Assembly: GCF_001528745.1 (NCBI RefSeq)
Contig: NZ_BCNS01000107.1
Location: 1-50,348 of the forward strand
Origin: Marinobacterium profundum
GTDB lineage: Bacteria; Pseudomonadota; Gammaproteobacteria; Pseudomonadales; Balneatricaceae
DNA: 50,348 nucleotides
Direction of reading: 5' to 3'
Shown: positions 7,976 to 15,762 of the stretch, one piece after another
How positions within the stretch are numbered: the first letter of the stretch is position 1
How the letters are laid out: the number at the start of each line of letters is the position of its first letter
The notes under the pieces: model-generated
What the model was told of the DNA's origin: nothing
What the model saw: the letters and a program-made list of their open reading frames with translations, nothing else
Database searches by the model: none
Position numbers and translations under genes: made by a program

Positions 7976-8926
7976 CTATTCCAGCTTGATTTGCGGTAGC
8001 AGCCAGCTGTATTCGGCGCCGATTTCGGCCACAAAGCTGTCCTGCAAAATGCGTCGGCAGTCGCGGGCAATCATGCCGGGCAGGTCACCCAGTTCGCCCT
8101 TGCGGGTGGTAAGGGTTATTTCACGGGCAAAGCCGTGGCCCAGTGGCAGCAGCGTCACCTGGTGCTGACGAATGCCGCTCTGGAACAGGCACAGCGGCGT
8201 GGTGATGGTGCAGCCAATATCACTGGCCACGGCGGAAACCACGGCGAAAGAGTTGTCCAGCTGCAGCCGCAGGGGGGGCTCCTGGCGCGCCAGGCGCAGA
8301 AAGCGCTCCACGTCCTGACCGATCAGTGAGCTGGTGCTGTAGCGGATAAAATCGAGCCGGCGCAATACTTCGGCCAGAGTCTTGGGCCCGGTGTAGTTGT
8401 TGGGCACCGCCAGCACAAAGGGTTCCTTCAGAATACGATGGCGGTCCAGGTCGGAGTGATCGGACAAAGGATCATCGGAAATAATGATATCCGCCTGGCG
8501 CGACAGCAGCATATGGGCGTGCAGGTGCGACTGACCCGTGATGGCGGCCCAGCTCTGGGTGCGCTGGCGCAGCACATCGATCAGGGGCTTGCCCACGGCA
8601 GCGATAATGGAGTCCACCAGGGCGACTTTTACATGGCGCAGCAGCTTGTAATCGGCCTTGCGCATTTTCTGACTGGTGAGGCGGGCTTCCTGCAAAAGGC
8701 TTTGGGCGCGGTCGTACAGGTAGCGCCCGGCGGTGGTGATCTCCATGGGCCTGACGCTGCGATCCATCAGTTCGACGCGCATCTCGGCTTCCAGGTTGGT
8801 AAGAATCTGCGACAGAGACGACTGGCTCATGCCCAGGCGCTGGCCAGCCAGGGTCAGGTTGCCGGTTTCGGCGATCTGGACGAAAGCCTCCAGGGTACGC
8901 AGGTCAAAGCCGAAAGAAGACGACAT
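7976..8926 (-). CDS. LysR-family transcriptional regulator
   Basis: A 316-residue LysR-type regulator with an N-terminal helix-turn-helix (about residues 8-68, containing GNLTLAGQRLGMSQSSLSQ) and an effector domain. It lies downstream of, and on the same strand as, the racemase, FAD oxidoreductase and TAXI-TRAP genes, 115 bases after the racemase. It may be part of that transcription unit and regulate it, but another LysR gene at 14789 diverges from the same unit, so the division of work is unclear. The ligand is unknown. Confidence 0.9.
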   Translation of the reverse strand: MSSSFGFDLRTLEAFVQIAETGNLTLAGQRLGMSQSSLSQILTNLEAEMRVELMDRSVRPMEITTAGRYLYDRAQSLLQEARLTSQKMRKADYKLLRHVKVALVDSIIAAVGKPLIDVLRQRTQSWAAITGQSHLHAHMLLSRQADIIISDDPLSDHSDLDRHRILKEPFVLAVPNNYTGPKTLAEVLRRLDFIRYSTSSLIGQDVERFLRLARQEPPLRLQLDNSFAVVSAVASDIGCTITTPLCLFQSGIRQHQVTLLPLGHGFAREITLTTRKGELGDLPGMIARDCRRILQDSFVAEIGAEYSWLLPQIKLE

Positions 8927-9041
8927 GAAAGCCCTTTATGGGTGGGTTCAGGCATTCATTATCGACGTGTCAGCGCCGCTGGCAACCATTGGGGCGCTGC
9001 AATTTCTTTTTGTTTTCAATTGATTGGGAATTCAGATGTGC

Positions 9042-9773
9042 TCAGGGGCGCCAGGCGGGTTGGCCTGCATGGGTCACAGTGCTGGCCACCATGCGGGTCA
9101 GGCTGCTGAGATCGAATACCGGCAGGGCGAAACGGGCCTGCAGTTGCTGCGAGAAACAGGACAGATCAGTGCATTCCAGCACCAGGGCGCCAACGTCGGG
9201 GTGCTCGGCCAGCATTCGGCTAACAACGCCCGTCAGCTCGGCCTCGAACAGCGCCATGTCGAGATCCTGACCGGTGCCCTCAAGTATCACAGTGCGGAAT
9301 TGAGGCTGGTCCTGCATGCCGGCGATGGCAATGCGCTCAGTACCAATGCCGGCACCGCGCAGGTGGTCTTCGCTAAGGGCATCGCTGTTGGCGACTATGA
9401 CGCCCACCTGGCGTTGGGGTCCCAGCATGCGCGAGACCAGCGGCACCTGAATCAGGCTGGAAAGAAACACCGGCACCGATACCGCCGCGGCTATGGTCTG
9501 CTGGTGCAGCGCCAGAAAGCCGCAGCTGCCGGTAATCGCCTTTACGCCTTCACGTTCCAGCTCCTGTGCCGCATCGATAAAGGGTTGCAACAGGGCCGGG
9601 TCACGCTGGCGGATCAGCCGGTCGACGGTGGCGCCCTGTACCGTCTTGTACAGCAGCGGGAAGTCGAAGCCCGCCGGGTTTTTGATGTGTCCCAGGGGCT
9701 TGGGAAAGCGGGACTCCAGGCTGAGCACGCCGATGGGAATACCGTAATAGTTTTGGCCGCCGTGCAGAATCAT
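9042..9773 (-). CDS. Aspartate/glutamate racemase family protein
   Basis: A 243-residue member of the Asp/Glu/hydantoin racemase superfamily. Two cysteines in the expected contexts, TGSCGF (about residue 84) and LECTDLS (about 197), are the usual acid-base pair that moves a proton at the alpha carbon. AGGAAG lies in front of the ATG. Its neighbours upstream are a DadA-like oxidoreductase and a TAXI-TRAP transporter, so it may convert an imported amino acid to the enantiomer that the oxidase accepts. Maleate isomerase or hydantoin racemase activity cannot be ruled out. Directly upstream lies a broken copy of its own first codons. Confidence 0.85.
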   Translation of the reverse strand: MILHGGQNYYGIPIGVLSLESRFPKPLGHIKNPAGFDFPLLYKTVQGATVDRLIRQRDPALLQPFIDAAQELEREGVKAITGSCGFLALHQQTIAAAVSVPVFLSSLIQVPLVSRMLGPQRQVGVIVANSDALSEDHLRGAGIGTERIAIAGMQDQPQFRTVILEGTGQDLDMALFEAELTGVVSRMLAEHPDVGALVLECTDLSCFSQQLQARFALPVFDLSSLTRMVASTVTHAGQPAWRP

Positions 9774-9815
9774 GTGATCTTCCTAATGTGTGTGCAGGGA
9801 TTGTGAGCTGTGCCT

Positions 9816-9941
9816 TTAGCAGGCAAGCGCGCCTGTAACGGCGGTGGTCTTGATGTGCTTCAGGGTCTTGATACATCTGGATTTCAGGCTGAGTACGCCG
9901 ATGGGAATACCACAATCTATGTGGCCGCCGTGCAGCATCAT
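9816..9941 (-). pseudogene. Truncated duplicate of the 5' end of the racemase gene
   Basis: A 41-codon frame starting MMLHGGHIDCGIPIGVLSLK closely copies the start of the adjacent racemase (MILHGGQNYYGIPIGVLSLE). DNA similarity extends through the start region: CGATGGGAATACC, GGCCGCCGTGCAG and the bases around the start codon recur about 170 bases apart. It keeps its own AGGAG ribosome site but then runs into unrelated codons and a TAA. It is best explained as a partial tandem duplication that has decayed. Translation as a short peptide is possible but has no known role. Confidence 0.75.
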
Positions 9942-9999
9942 GGTGTAGCTCTCCTGTGTGCAGTGTTTGAATGCGATTGAGTGTCCGGTTCTGAATATT

Positions 10000-11268
10000 T
10001 CAGGAGAAGCGCTCAGGCGCAAAGGGCGCCAGATCGATGTCCGTGGGCTGATCCGAGATCAGTTGCGAGACCAGCTTTCCGGTAATGGCGGCCAGCGTCA
10101 GGCCCAGATGGCCATGGCCGAACGCCAGCGTCACACGGGGCTGCGCTTTGAGCGTGCCTATTACCGGCAGTGAGTCCGGTGTTGAAGGGCGGCTTCCCAT
10201 CCAGCTGGATTTCACCTGGGTGTGCCGTCCGAGCATTCTGTCGGCATGGGTGTGCATCAGCGCACTGCGGCGCTCATCTGGAGGCGCCTGACAGGCGGCA
10301 AACTCGGCGGTGCCGGCCACCCGTATGCCATCGCTCATGGGGGTCAGGAAAATGCCCTGATCCAGCCACCCCACCGGGCGCGTAAGGGTATCGCTGGGCA
10401 GATCCAGCGTCAGGTGATAACCGCGCTCGGATACCAGGGGTACCCGCACGCCACACTGATTCGCCAGGGCCTTGGAGGCGGCACCTGTGGCGATCACCAG
10501 GCGATCAAACCGCAGGCGTTGCAGAGCGCAGCGCAGTACAACTGCGTCGGTATCGGCGTGGATCGAATCCACTTTCTGTTGCACAAAGCGCCCGCCCTGG
10601 TCACAAAAATGGGCAAACAGGGCGCGGCTGAGTGCCACCGGGCTGATGGTATGGCGCGTTTTTGGGTAGTAGACGCCGCCGGCGTGAAAACCGTTGAGGC
10701 TGGGTTCCAGCTGTTGCACCTGCGCGGCGCTAAGGAACTCTAGCTCCACACCCTGTTCGCGCCGCTCCTGTAGCCCCTGGGTGCGTGCCTGGGCAAAGCC
10801 CTCGACGCTGCTAAATAACCCGAGGCAGCCATGGGACTGCACCAGAGACTCTGTACCGGTGAGGGCCAGCAGGCTGCGATCAGCCGCCGGAGCCAGCTCC
10901 TGCAGTGCGGTGAGCGCCTGCTTGCCGCGCCTGTAGCGGGATGGGAAGCAGGCCTTGAAGAAATGCCAGCCGTAGGGCATTAGCTGGGGCAGATAGCTCG
11001 GCTGCACCGACACCGGGCTCTGGGCATCGAGCAGCATGGCGGGCATCTTGCACAGCAGCGAAAAACTGGTGAAGGGCAGGCGGGCGTAGTCGGCGAAAAG
11101 ACCGGCATTGCCAAAGGAAGTGCCGAGCCCGGGTTGAGCCTGGTCGATCAGGGTCACCCGGTGGCCGGCCCGCTGCAGCCAGAGGGCGCTGCACAGGCCT
11201 ATGATGCCGGCGCCGATCACGGCGACTTGGCGGGCATTGCCGGCAGGCTGAATTGGATGGTCGGACAT
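10000..11268 (-). CDS. DadA-like FAD-dependent D-amino-acid oxidoreductase
   Basis: A 422-residue FAD protein of the DAO/DadA family. The ADP-binding fold is near the N-terminus (VAVIGAGIIGLCSALWLQ, about residues 15-32), VIATGAAS lies in the middle, and SWMGSRPSTPDSLPVIG plus GHGHLGLTLA form the C-terminal FAD site. Enzymes of this group strip hydrogen from D-amino acids, giving a 2-oxo acid and ammonia, and pass electrons to the respiratory chain. It follows the TRAP permease gene and precedes the racemase. Its ribosome site AGGTGACT (11270-11277) can pair perfectly with a copy just after the permease stop, suggesting translational coupling. Confidence 0.85.
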   Translation of the reverse strand: MSDHPIQPAGNARQVAVIGAGIIGLCSALWLQRAGHRVTLIDQAQPGLGTSFGNAGLFADYARLPFTSFSLLCKMPAMLLDAQSPVSVQPSYLPQLMPYGWHFFKACFPSRYRRGKQALTALQELAPAADRSLLALTGTESLVQSHGCLGLFSSVEGFAQARTQGLQERREQGVELEFLSAAQVQQLEPSLNGFHAGGVYYPKTRHTISPVALSRALFAHFCDQGGRFVQQKVDSIHADTDAVVLRCALQRLRFDRLVIATGAASKALANQCGVRVPLVSERGYHLTLDLPSDTLTRPVGWLDQGIFLTPMSDGIRVAGTAEFAACQAPPDERRSALMHTHADRMLGRHTQVKSSWMGSRPSTPDSLPVIGTLKAQPRVTLAFGHGHLGLTLAAITGKLVSQLISDQPTDIDLAPFAPERFS

Positions 11269-11269
11269 G

Positions 11270-11335
11270 AGTCACCTGCTGGCGCCCGTTATGGGCGCGT
11301 CTATAGGGGGCGGGTGTGATGGCGGCTAGGTGACT
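11270..11335 (-). promoter_or_regulatory. Hairpin able to hide the ribosome site of the dadA-like gene
   Basis: On the minus-strand message, AGTCACCT (from 11335-11328) comes four bases after the permease stop codon. It is the exact complement of the Shine-Dalgarno region AGGTGACT (11277-11270). An inner hairpin GCGCCC/GGGCGC (11282-11298) shortens the loop. Ribosomes finishing the permease would disturb the upstream arm, which is the classical layout for coupling. Confidence 0.55.
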
Positions 11336-11339
11336 GACG

Positions 11340-13421
11340 TCAGGAGTTGGCGCAGCGCGCCGGTGCCAGGGTTTCGTCCTGGCGCCGTGCCAGCAGCTGC
11401 TGCGCCAGTACCGGCAGCAGCAGGGCCAGACCGTAGAGGTCGGACTGCAGGCCCGGCGTGATCAGCGCTATGGCGGCGGCAAAGGTCAGCAGGCGGGGCA
11501 GCAGTGGCAGGTTGCGCAGGGCATAGCCGGTGATGGCGATACCGAACACGAAGATGCCCGCCATGCAGCTAAAGGTGGTGAGCAGGTATTCGGACCAGGT
11601 GAAGTAATCCTCCAGCACGATCAGCATGGCCGGCGAGTAGACGAACACGAATGGCATCATGATCTTGGCGTTGCCGAGCTGGAAGGCCGATATGCCGGTA
11701 CGAAACGGATTGGCATTGGCAATGCCGGCGGCGGCATAGGCCGAGGTGCACACCGGCGGAGTAATCTCCGACAGCACGCCGTAATAGAGCACGAACAGGT
11801 GCGCCGCGAGCGCCGGAACACCCAGGTTAGACAGCGCTGGCTGTGCCACGGCGCTGAGCATGATGTAGAGCGCGGCCGTGGGCAGGCCGGCCCCCATCAG
11901 GATGCAGGACAGCGCGATCAGCACCAGGGATACGAAGAGCGTTGCCTGATCCAGCGAGAACAGTTCGAACGGCAGCCAGGTGGTCATGGCCATCAGGGAC
12001 TCGCCTATATCCTGGGCGCCGCTGGTCACCAGAAAGCCGAGGCGAAAAGCCACGCCTGTGGTGGTGATGACACCCACCACTATGCCGACGGCCGAACAGG
12101 CCGCTCCCACCGCCAGGGCGTATTTGGCGCCTATCTTGAATGCATCGAAAATGTCGCCAAAGCCAATACGGTTGCGCGGGTTAAGCACCCCCACGGCCAG
12201 GCTGGCGGCGATACCGGAGAAGGCCGCCATATAGGGCGTAAAGCCGCTGAAGAGCACGCCGATCAGCACCACCAGTGGGAGCATGGTGGGCCAGCCGTCT
12301 TTCAGTACCGCCAGCAGATGGGGAATGTCCTCTTTGGCGCAGCCCTTGAGGCCGAGTTTCTTGGCCTTGAAGTGCACTATGGTCAGTACGCCAATGTAGT
12401 GCATGATGGCCGGTGTCATGGCGGCCAGCACTATGCTGCCGTAGGACATCTGCAGGTTCTCGGCCATGATAAAGGCTGCCGCGCCCATGATCGGCGGGGT
12501 AATCTGGCCACCGGCACTGGAAGCCGCCTCAACGCCGCCGGCAAAGTGGCCGGGGTAGCCGAGCTTTTTCATGTTGGGAATGGTCAGGGAGCCGGTCGAG
12601 ACCGTATTGGCCACGGCGGAGCCCGAAATGGTGCCGAAAAAGGCCGATGAGACCACGCTGACCTTGGCCGGGCCGCCGGAATAACGGCCGGCAACGATGG
12701 TGGCGATATCGATGAAGAACTGGCCCAGCCCCATGCGCTGGGCGATAACGCCAAAGAGCACAAAGTGGAACACCACGGTCGACACCACCCAGAGGGTAAT
12801 GCCGAAGATGCCCTCGGCCGGGAAATAGATATTGTTGATGAACTGATTCCAGCTCACGCCGGGGTGGCGCAGGATATCGAAGGGCAGGTACTGCCCGAAG
12901 AGCGCATAGCAGGCGAACAGAATGATGATCAGCGGCAGAACCGGGCCCAGGGTGCGGCGGGTTGCTTCCAGCACCAGAAACACCAGCAGGCTGCCAAATA
13001 TGATATCCAGCAGCGCCGGATTCCCCTGACGCAGCGCCTGTTCGTCAAGCATCAGGCCGACGAAGCTCAGGTCCAGCCCCATCCAGGTGAAACCTATATA
13101 AAGCGATGCGACCACGCTGAGGCCCGCCAGCACAAAATCGTACAGGGGTACGCGGCTGCTCTGGTCGGCGTTCTTGCGTTCCAGACACTTGAAACCGGCA
13201 TAGTAGATAAAGATCATCGACAGCACGCCGGACAGGTGAATGCCCATGTGCCAGTAATCGGCCGGCAGCCCGAAGCCCGCCGTGATGAAATGGTAGAGGG
13301 CGAACAGGGCTAGCAGCACGCCGCAGACCTGTTCCAGTTTGCGCGGGAGCTTGCGGGTTTGCAGTTCGGAGTCGTACTGCTCTTCCAGCTCCTGCATCTG
13401 TTCGATACTGATCTTGTCCAT
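11340..13421 (-). CDS. TRAP transporter, fused small and large membrane subunits
   Basis: A 693-residue inner-membrane protein of the 4TM/12TM-fused TRAP class, which is typical of TAXI-type systems. After a short charged N-terminus it is hydrophobic throughout. The DctM-like part contains GRYSGGPAKVSVVSSAFFGT, SGSAVANTVSTG and GGQITPPIMGAAAFIMAE, the loops that line the transport path in this family. A second PP-containing hairpin (SEITPPVCTSAYAAAGIA) lies near residue 590. GGGAGG lies five bases before the ATG. It works with the periplasmic binding protein encoded just upstream to import an anionic organic solute using a sodium gradient. Given its neighbours, an amino acid is likely. Confidence 0.93.
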   Translation of the reverse strand: MDKISIEQMQELEEQYDSELQTRKLPRKLEQVCGVLLALFALYHFITAGFGLPADYWHMGIHLSGVLSMIFIYYAGFKCLERKNADQSSRVPLYDFVLAGLSVVASLYIGFTWMGLDLSFVGLMLDEQALRQGNPALLDIIFGSLLVFLVLEATRRTLGPVLPLIIILFACYALFGQYLPFDILRHPGVSWNQFINNIYFPAEGIFGITLWVVSTVVFHFVLFGVIAQRMGLGQFFIDIATIVAGRYSGGPAKVSVVSSAFFGTISGSAVANTVSTGSLTIPNMKKLGYPGHFAGGVEAASSAGGQITPPIMGAAAFIMAENLQMSYGSIVLAAMTPAIMHYIGVLTIVHFKAKKLGLKGCAKEDIPHLLAVLKDGWPTMLPLVVLIGVLFSGFTPYMAAFSGIAASLAVGVLNPRNRIGFGDIFDAFKIGAKYALAVGAACSAVGIVVGVITTTGVAFRLGFLVTSGAQDIGESLMAMTTWLPFELFSLDQATLFVSLVLIALSCILMGAGLPTAALYIMLSAVAQPALSNLGVPALAAHLFVLYYGVLSEITPPVCTSAYAAAGIANANPFRTGISAFQLGNAKIMMPFVFVYSPAMLIVLEDYFTWSEYLLTTFSCMAGIFVFGIAITGYALRNLPLLPRLLTFAAAIALITPGLQSDLYGLALLLPVLAQQLLARRQDETLAPARCANS

Positions 13422-13456
13422 GTGAACCTCCCATGGCCAGGTGAGTCCGGGTGCAT

Positions 13457-13483
13457 GCCGGCGGCGACAATAATGCCGCCGGC
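13457..13483 (-). promoter_or_regulatory. Intercistronic hairpin between binding-protein and permease genes
   Basis: Perfect nine-base GC-rich arms, GCCGGCGGC (13457-13465) and GCCGCCGGC (13475-13483), flank a nine-base loop in the 115-base gap. No T-run follows on either side. In binding-protein transporters such a structure usually stabilises the upstream message, so that more binding protein than permease is made. Confidence 0.6.
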
Positions 13484-13536
13484 AACCGGTGCCGAGCAGG
13501 CTCAGACCGGGTGCGCGCTTAGTGTTGGGCGGTGGT

Positions 13537-14544
13537 TTAGTGCAGTACGCCGGCTTCGCGGTAGAACTTTTCGGCGCCCGGATGCAGCGGAATGGTGACG
13601 CCGCTCAGAGCCGTGTTCAGCTTGATCATGCGGGCCTTGGGATGGCCGCTTTCGAACAGCTGGCGGGTGCTGTCATTCCACAGCGCCTTGGTGATGTCGT
13701 ACACGAGCTCTTCCGGGACATCGGCATTGGTCATCCACTGGGCACCGCCGGCGAGGGTTTTGACGTCATAGTCCACGCCCTCGTAGGTGCTGGCGGGAAT
13801 GGTTTCGGAGTAGTAATAGGGCAGTGCCTGCTGGATGGTGGCTCTTTCTGCATCACTGAAGGAGTACAGCTCCATGCCCCGGGTCGCATCCAACTGCACA
13901 ATGGCGGCTATAGGCGTGCCGGCAACATAGAAGTAGGCATCGAGCTGGCCGTCGGCCAGATGCTCGGCACTCTGGGTATTGTTGAGTTCGGCTTCATCAA
14001 TGTTGGAGCGATCAAGGCCAAACTGGCTCAGCAGCTGCAGCACTGCCACCTGGGTACCGGAGCCGGCCTGGGCAATGCCGACACGCTTGCCCTTGAGGTC
14101 TTGCAGCGAATTCAGTTTGGCCCCCTTGGGCAGCACCAGGTGCATTTCTTCGGGAAACAGGTTGGCTATCACGCGCAGCTTGTCGTATTTGGCCTGACCT
14201 TCAAACTTGCCGCCGCCGTTGTAGGCGGTATGGACTATGCCGGCAATCGCCAGGCCCGACTCCATCTGCCCTGTCTGCACGCCTGTAGCATTGGCCACCG
14301 AGGCATTGGATGACTGAGCAATAGCGACCAGGCCCGGAACGCCGCAGCTGCCGCCATCTTCACAGGCCCGGGAGCCCGGCGGGCTGCTGATGGCGTTGGC
14401 GATCAGGCCGGCAATGGGGAAGTAGGATCCACCGGCGCTGCCGCTGCCAATGCGAAAGAACTGCATTTCGGCGGCCTGGCTGAAGCCGGACAGGGCGGTG
14501 GTGGCGGCCAGTGCGGTACCGGCGATAAGGGTCTTGAGGCGCAT
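13537..14544 (-). CDS. TAXI-family TRAP solute-binding protein
   Basis: A 335-residue periplasmic protein. The signal peptide (about residues 1-24) has a basic start MRLK, a hydrophobic core and an SQAA cleavage context. The mature part begins with FFRIGSGSAGGSYFPIAGLI, the hallmark of TAXI proteins (TRAP-associated extracytoplasmic immunoreactive). KLNSLQDLKGKRVGIAQAGSGTQ forms the hinge and ligand loop. Four cysteines are absent, but a CEDGGSC pair may form a disulphide. AGGAG lies six bases before the ATG. It is the first gene of the minus-strand set and would capture the substrate for the fused permease. Glutamate and related acids are known TAXI ligands. Confidence 0.93.
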   Translation of the reverse strand: MRLKTLIAGTALAATTALSGFSQAAEMQFFRIGSGSAGGSYFPIAGLIANAISSPPGSRACEDGGSCGVPGLVAIAQSSNASVANATGVQTGQMESGLAIAGIVHTAYNGGGKFEGQAKYDKLRVIANLFPEEMHLVLPKGAKLNSLQDLKGKRVGIAQAGSGTQVAVLQLLSQFGLDRSNIDEAELNNTQSAEHLADGQLDAYFYVAGTPIAAIVQLDATRGMELYSFSDAERATIQQALPYYYSETIPASTYEGVDYDVKTLAGGAQWMTNADVPEELVYDITKALWNDSTRQLFESGHPKARMIKLNTALSGVTIPLHPGAEKFYREAGVLH

Positions 14545-14712
14545 GTTGAGCTCCTGGATTGTTGTTTTTGGTGCTGCAGGATCGGGTGCGGCACGGGGCC
14601 GCCGGATGTTATTCGCTACGGGGGCTGGCGTGGGTTGAGCGGCGGGGCGGGTCGAATAGGTCCATGGGGTCTCCGTTGATCTGTTGTTGTGAGAGAACCT
14701 GATGTGTGCATT

Positions 14713-14755
14713 ATTCGATCAGATGAATATAATAACAAATCGTATTTTTTTACGA
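14713..14755. promoter_or_regulatory. Divergent control region with two palindromes
   Basis: Between the TAXI gene and the divergent LysR gene lie ATTC-N8-GAAT (14713-14728) and a perfect TCGTA-N6-TACGA (14740-14755), in an AT-rich stretch. Both have the size of LysR-type half-site pairs. They could let the adjacent regulator control itself and the TAXI-TRAP set. Promoter boxes are not clear enough to assign. Confidence 0.4.
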
Positions 14756-14788
14756 CTTGATCAGATTTTTTTATATTAAGGAGTGGCC

Positions 14789-15712
14789 ATGAACCTGCGT
14801 CAGATGGAAGCATTTCGAGCGGTGATGCTCACAGGCTCCGTATCCCAGGCGGCCAAACAGCTGTTCAAGACTCAGCCGGCGGTGAGCATGTTGCTGAGTG
14901 CGCTGGAGCAGGAGATCGGCTTTCAGCTGTTTGAACGGCGCAAGAAACGGCTATATCCAACGCCCGAGGCCAAATACCTGTTCGACGAGGTGGAGTCGAT
15001 TTTTTCGCGCATCCACGATGTTTCCCAGACAGTGCGTGATATTCAGAACAAGCAGTTCGGCTACCTGCGTATCGGCTGCATGCCGGGGCCGTCCACCTTC
15101 TTTGTGCCGGATCTGGTGGCGGATTTTCTCGAGGCGCACCCGCGGGTGCAGGTGTCACTACAGACACGCACTTCGCCCTCGGTCATCGAATGGGTTGCGT
15201 CCAACCAGTACGACATTGGCCTGGCGGAGATCACCAGTCGGGATCAGGGGATCGATACCGACAGCGTTTCCCTGCCGTGCCTCTGTGCGCTGCCGGCGGC
15301 TCATCCGCTGGCGGCACAGGAGCTGATCACGCCCGCGCTGCTCGATGACGAGGCCATGATTACACTGCACCCGGACCACATGACCTTTCATGATCTGCAA
15401 AAGCATTTTGAACAGGCGGGTGTGCGCATGAATGTGCGCCTGCAGACGCGATTTTTCATTCCGGCGCTGCGTTTTGTCGAACGCGGGCTCGGTGTCTGCA
15501 TCATGGATCCGATCTCGGTGGCCAGTTATTGCAGCTATGCGGCGCCCGGCAAGGTGGTATTCCGGCGTTTCGAGCCCGAGATACGGCTCAAGTTCGGTAT
15601 CATGTATCCGGCGGATCTGCCGCGCTCCGGCATTACCCAGGTATTTGCCGAACAGCTGCACGGGCGGATACTGGATTTGCAGGAGAGCCCGCAGCGTTTA
15701 ACGCTCTGGTAA
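14789..15712 (+). CDS. LysR-family transcriptional regulator
   Basis: A 307-residue LysR-type regulator with the usual N-terminal helix-turn-helix (SVSQAAKQLFKTQPAVSMLL within residues 1-62) and effector domain. The ATG at 14789 is preferred because AAGGAG (14778-14783) sits five bases before it; a GTG at 14783 would overlap that site. It diverges from the TAXI-TRAP set and is followed 50 bases later by a sodium:solute symporter gene. It could therefore control either or both transport systems. The effector is unknown. Confidence 0.92.
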   Translation: MNLRQMEAFRAVMLTGSVSQAAKQLFKTQPAVSMLLSALEQEIGFQLFERRKKRLYPTPEAKYLFDEVESIFSRIHDVSQTVRDIQNKQFGYLRIGCMPGPSTFFVPDLVADFLEAHPRVQVSLQTRTSPSVIEWVASNQYDIGLAEITSRDQGIDTDSVSLPCLCALPAAHPLAAQELITPALLDDEAMITLHPDHMTFHDLQKHFEQAGVRMNVRLQTRFFIPALRFVERGLGVCIMDPISVASYCSYAAPGKVVFRRFEPEIRLKFGIMYPADLPRSGITQVFAEQLHGRILDLQESPQRLTLW

Positions 15713-15718
15713 CGGATC

Positions 15719-15738
15719 AAAGCCAGCGAGCTGGCTTT
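15719..15738 (+). promoter_or_regulatory. Small hairpin between LysR and symporter genes
   Basis: Eight-base arms AAAGCCAG and CTGGCTTT surround a CGAG loop four bases after the LysR stop codon. The T-run is too short for a strong terminator. It may reduce read-through from the regulator into the symporter gene. Confidence 0.4.
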
Positions 15739-15762
15739 CATTAAATAGATCGGAGTTGTCGC

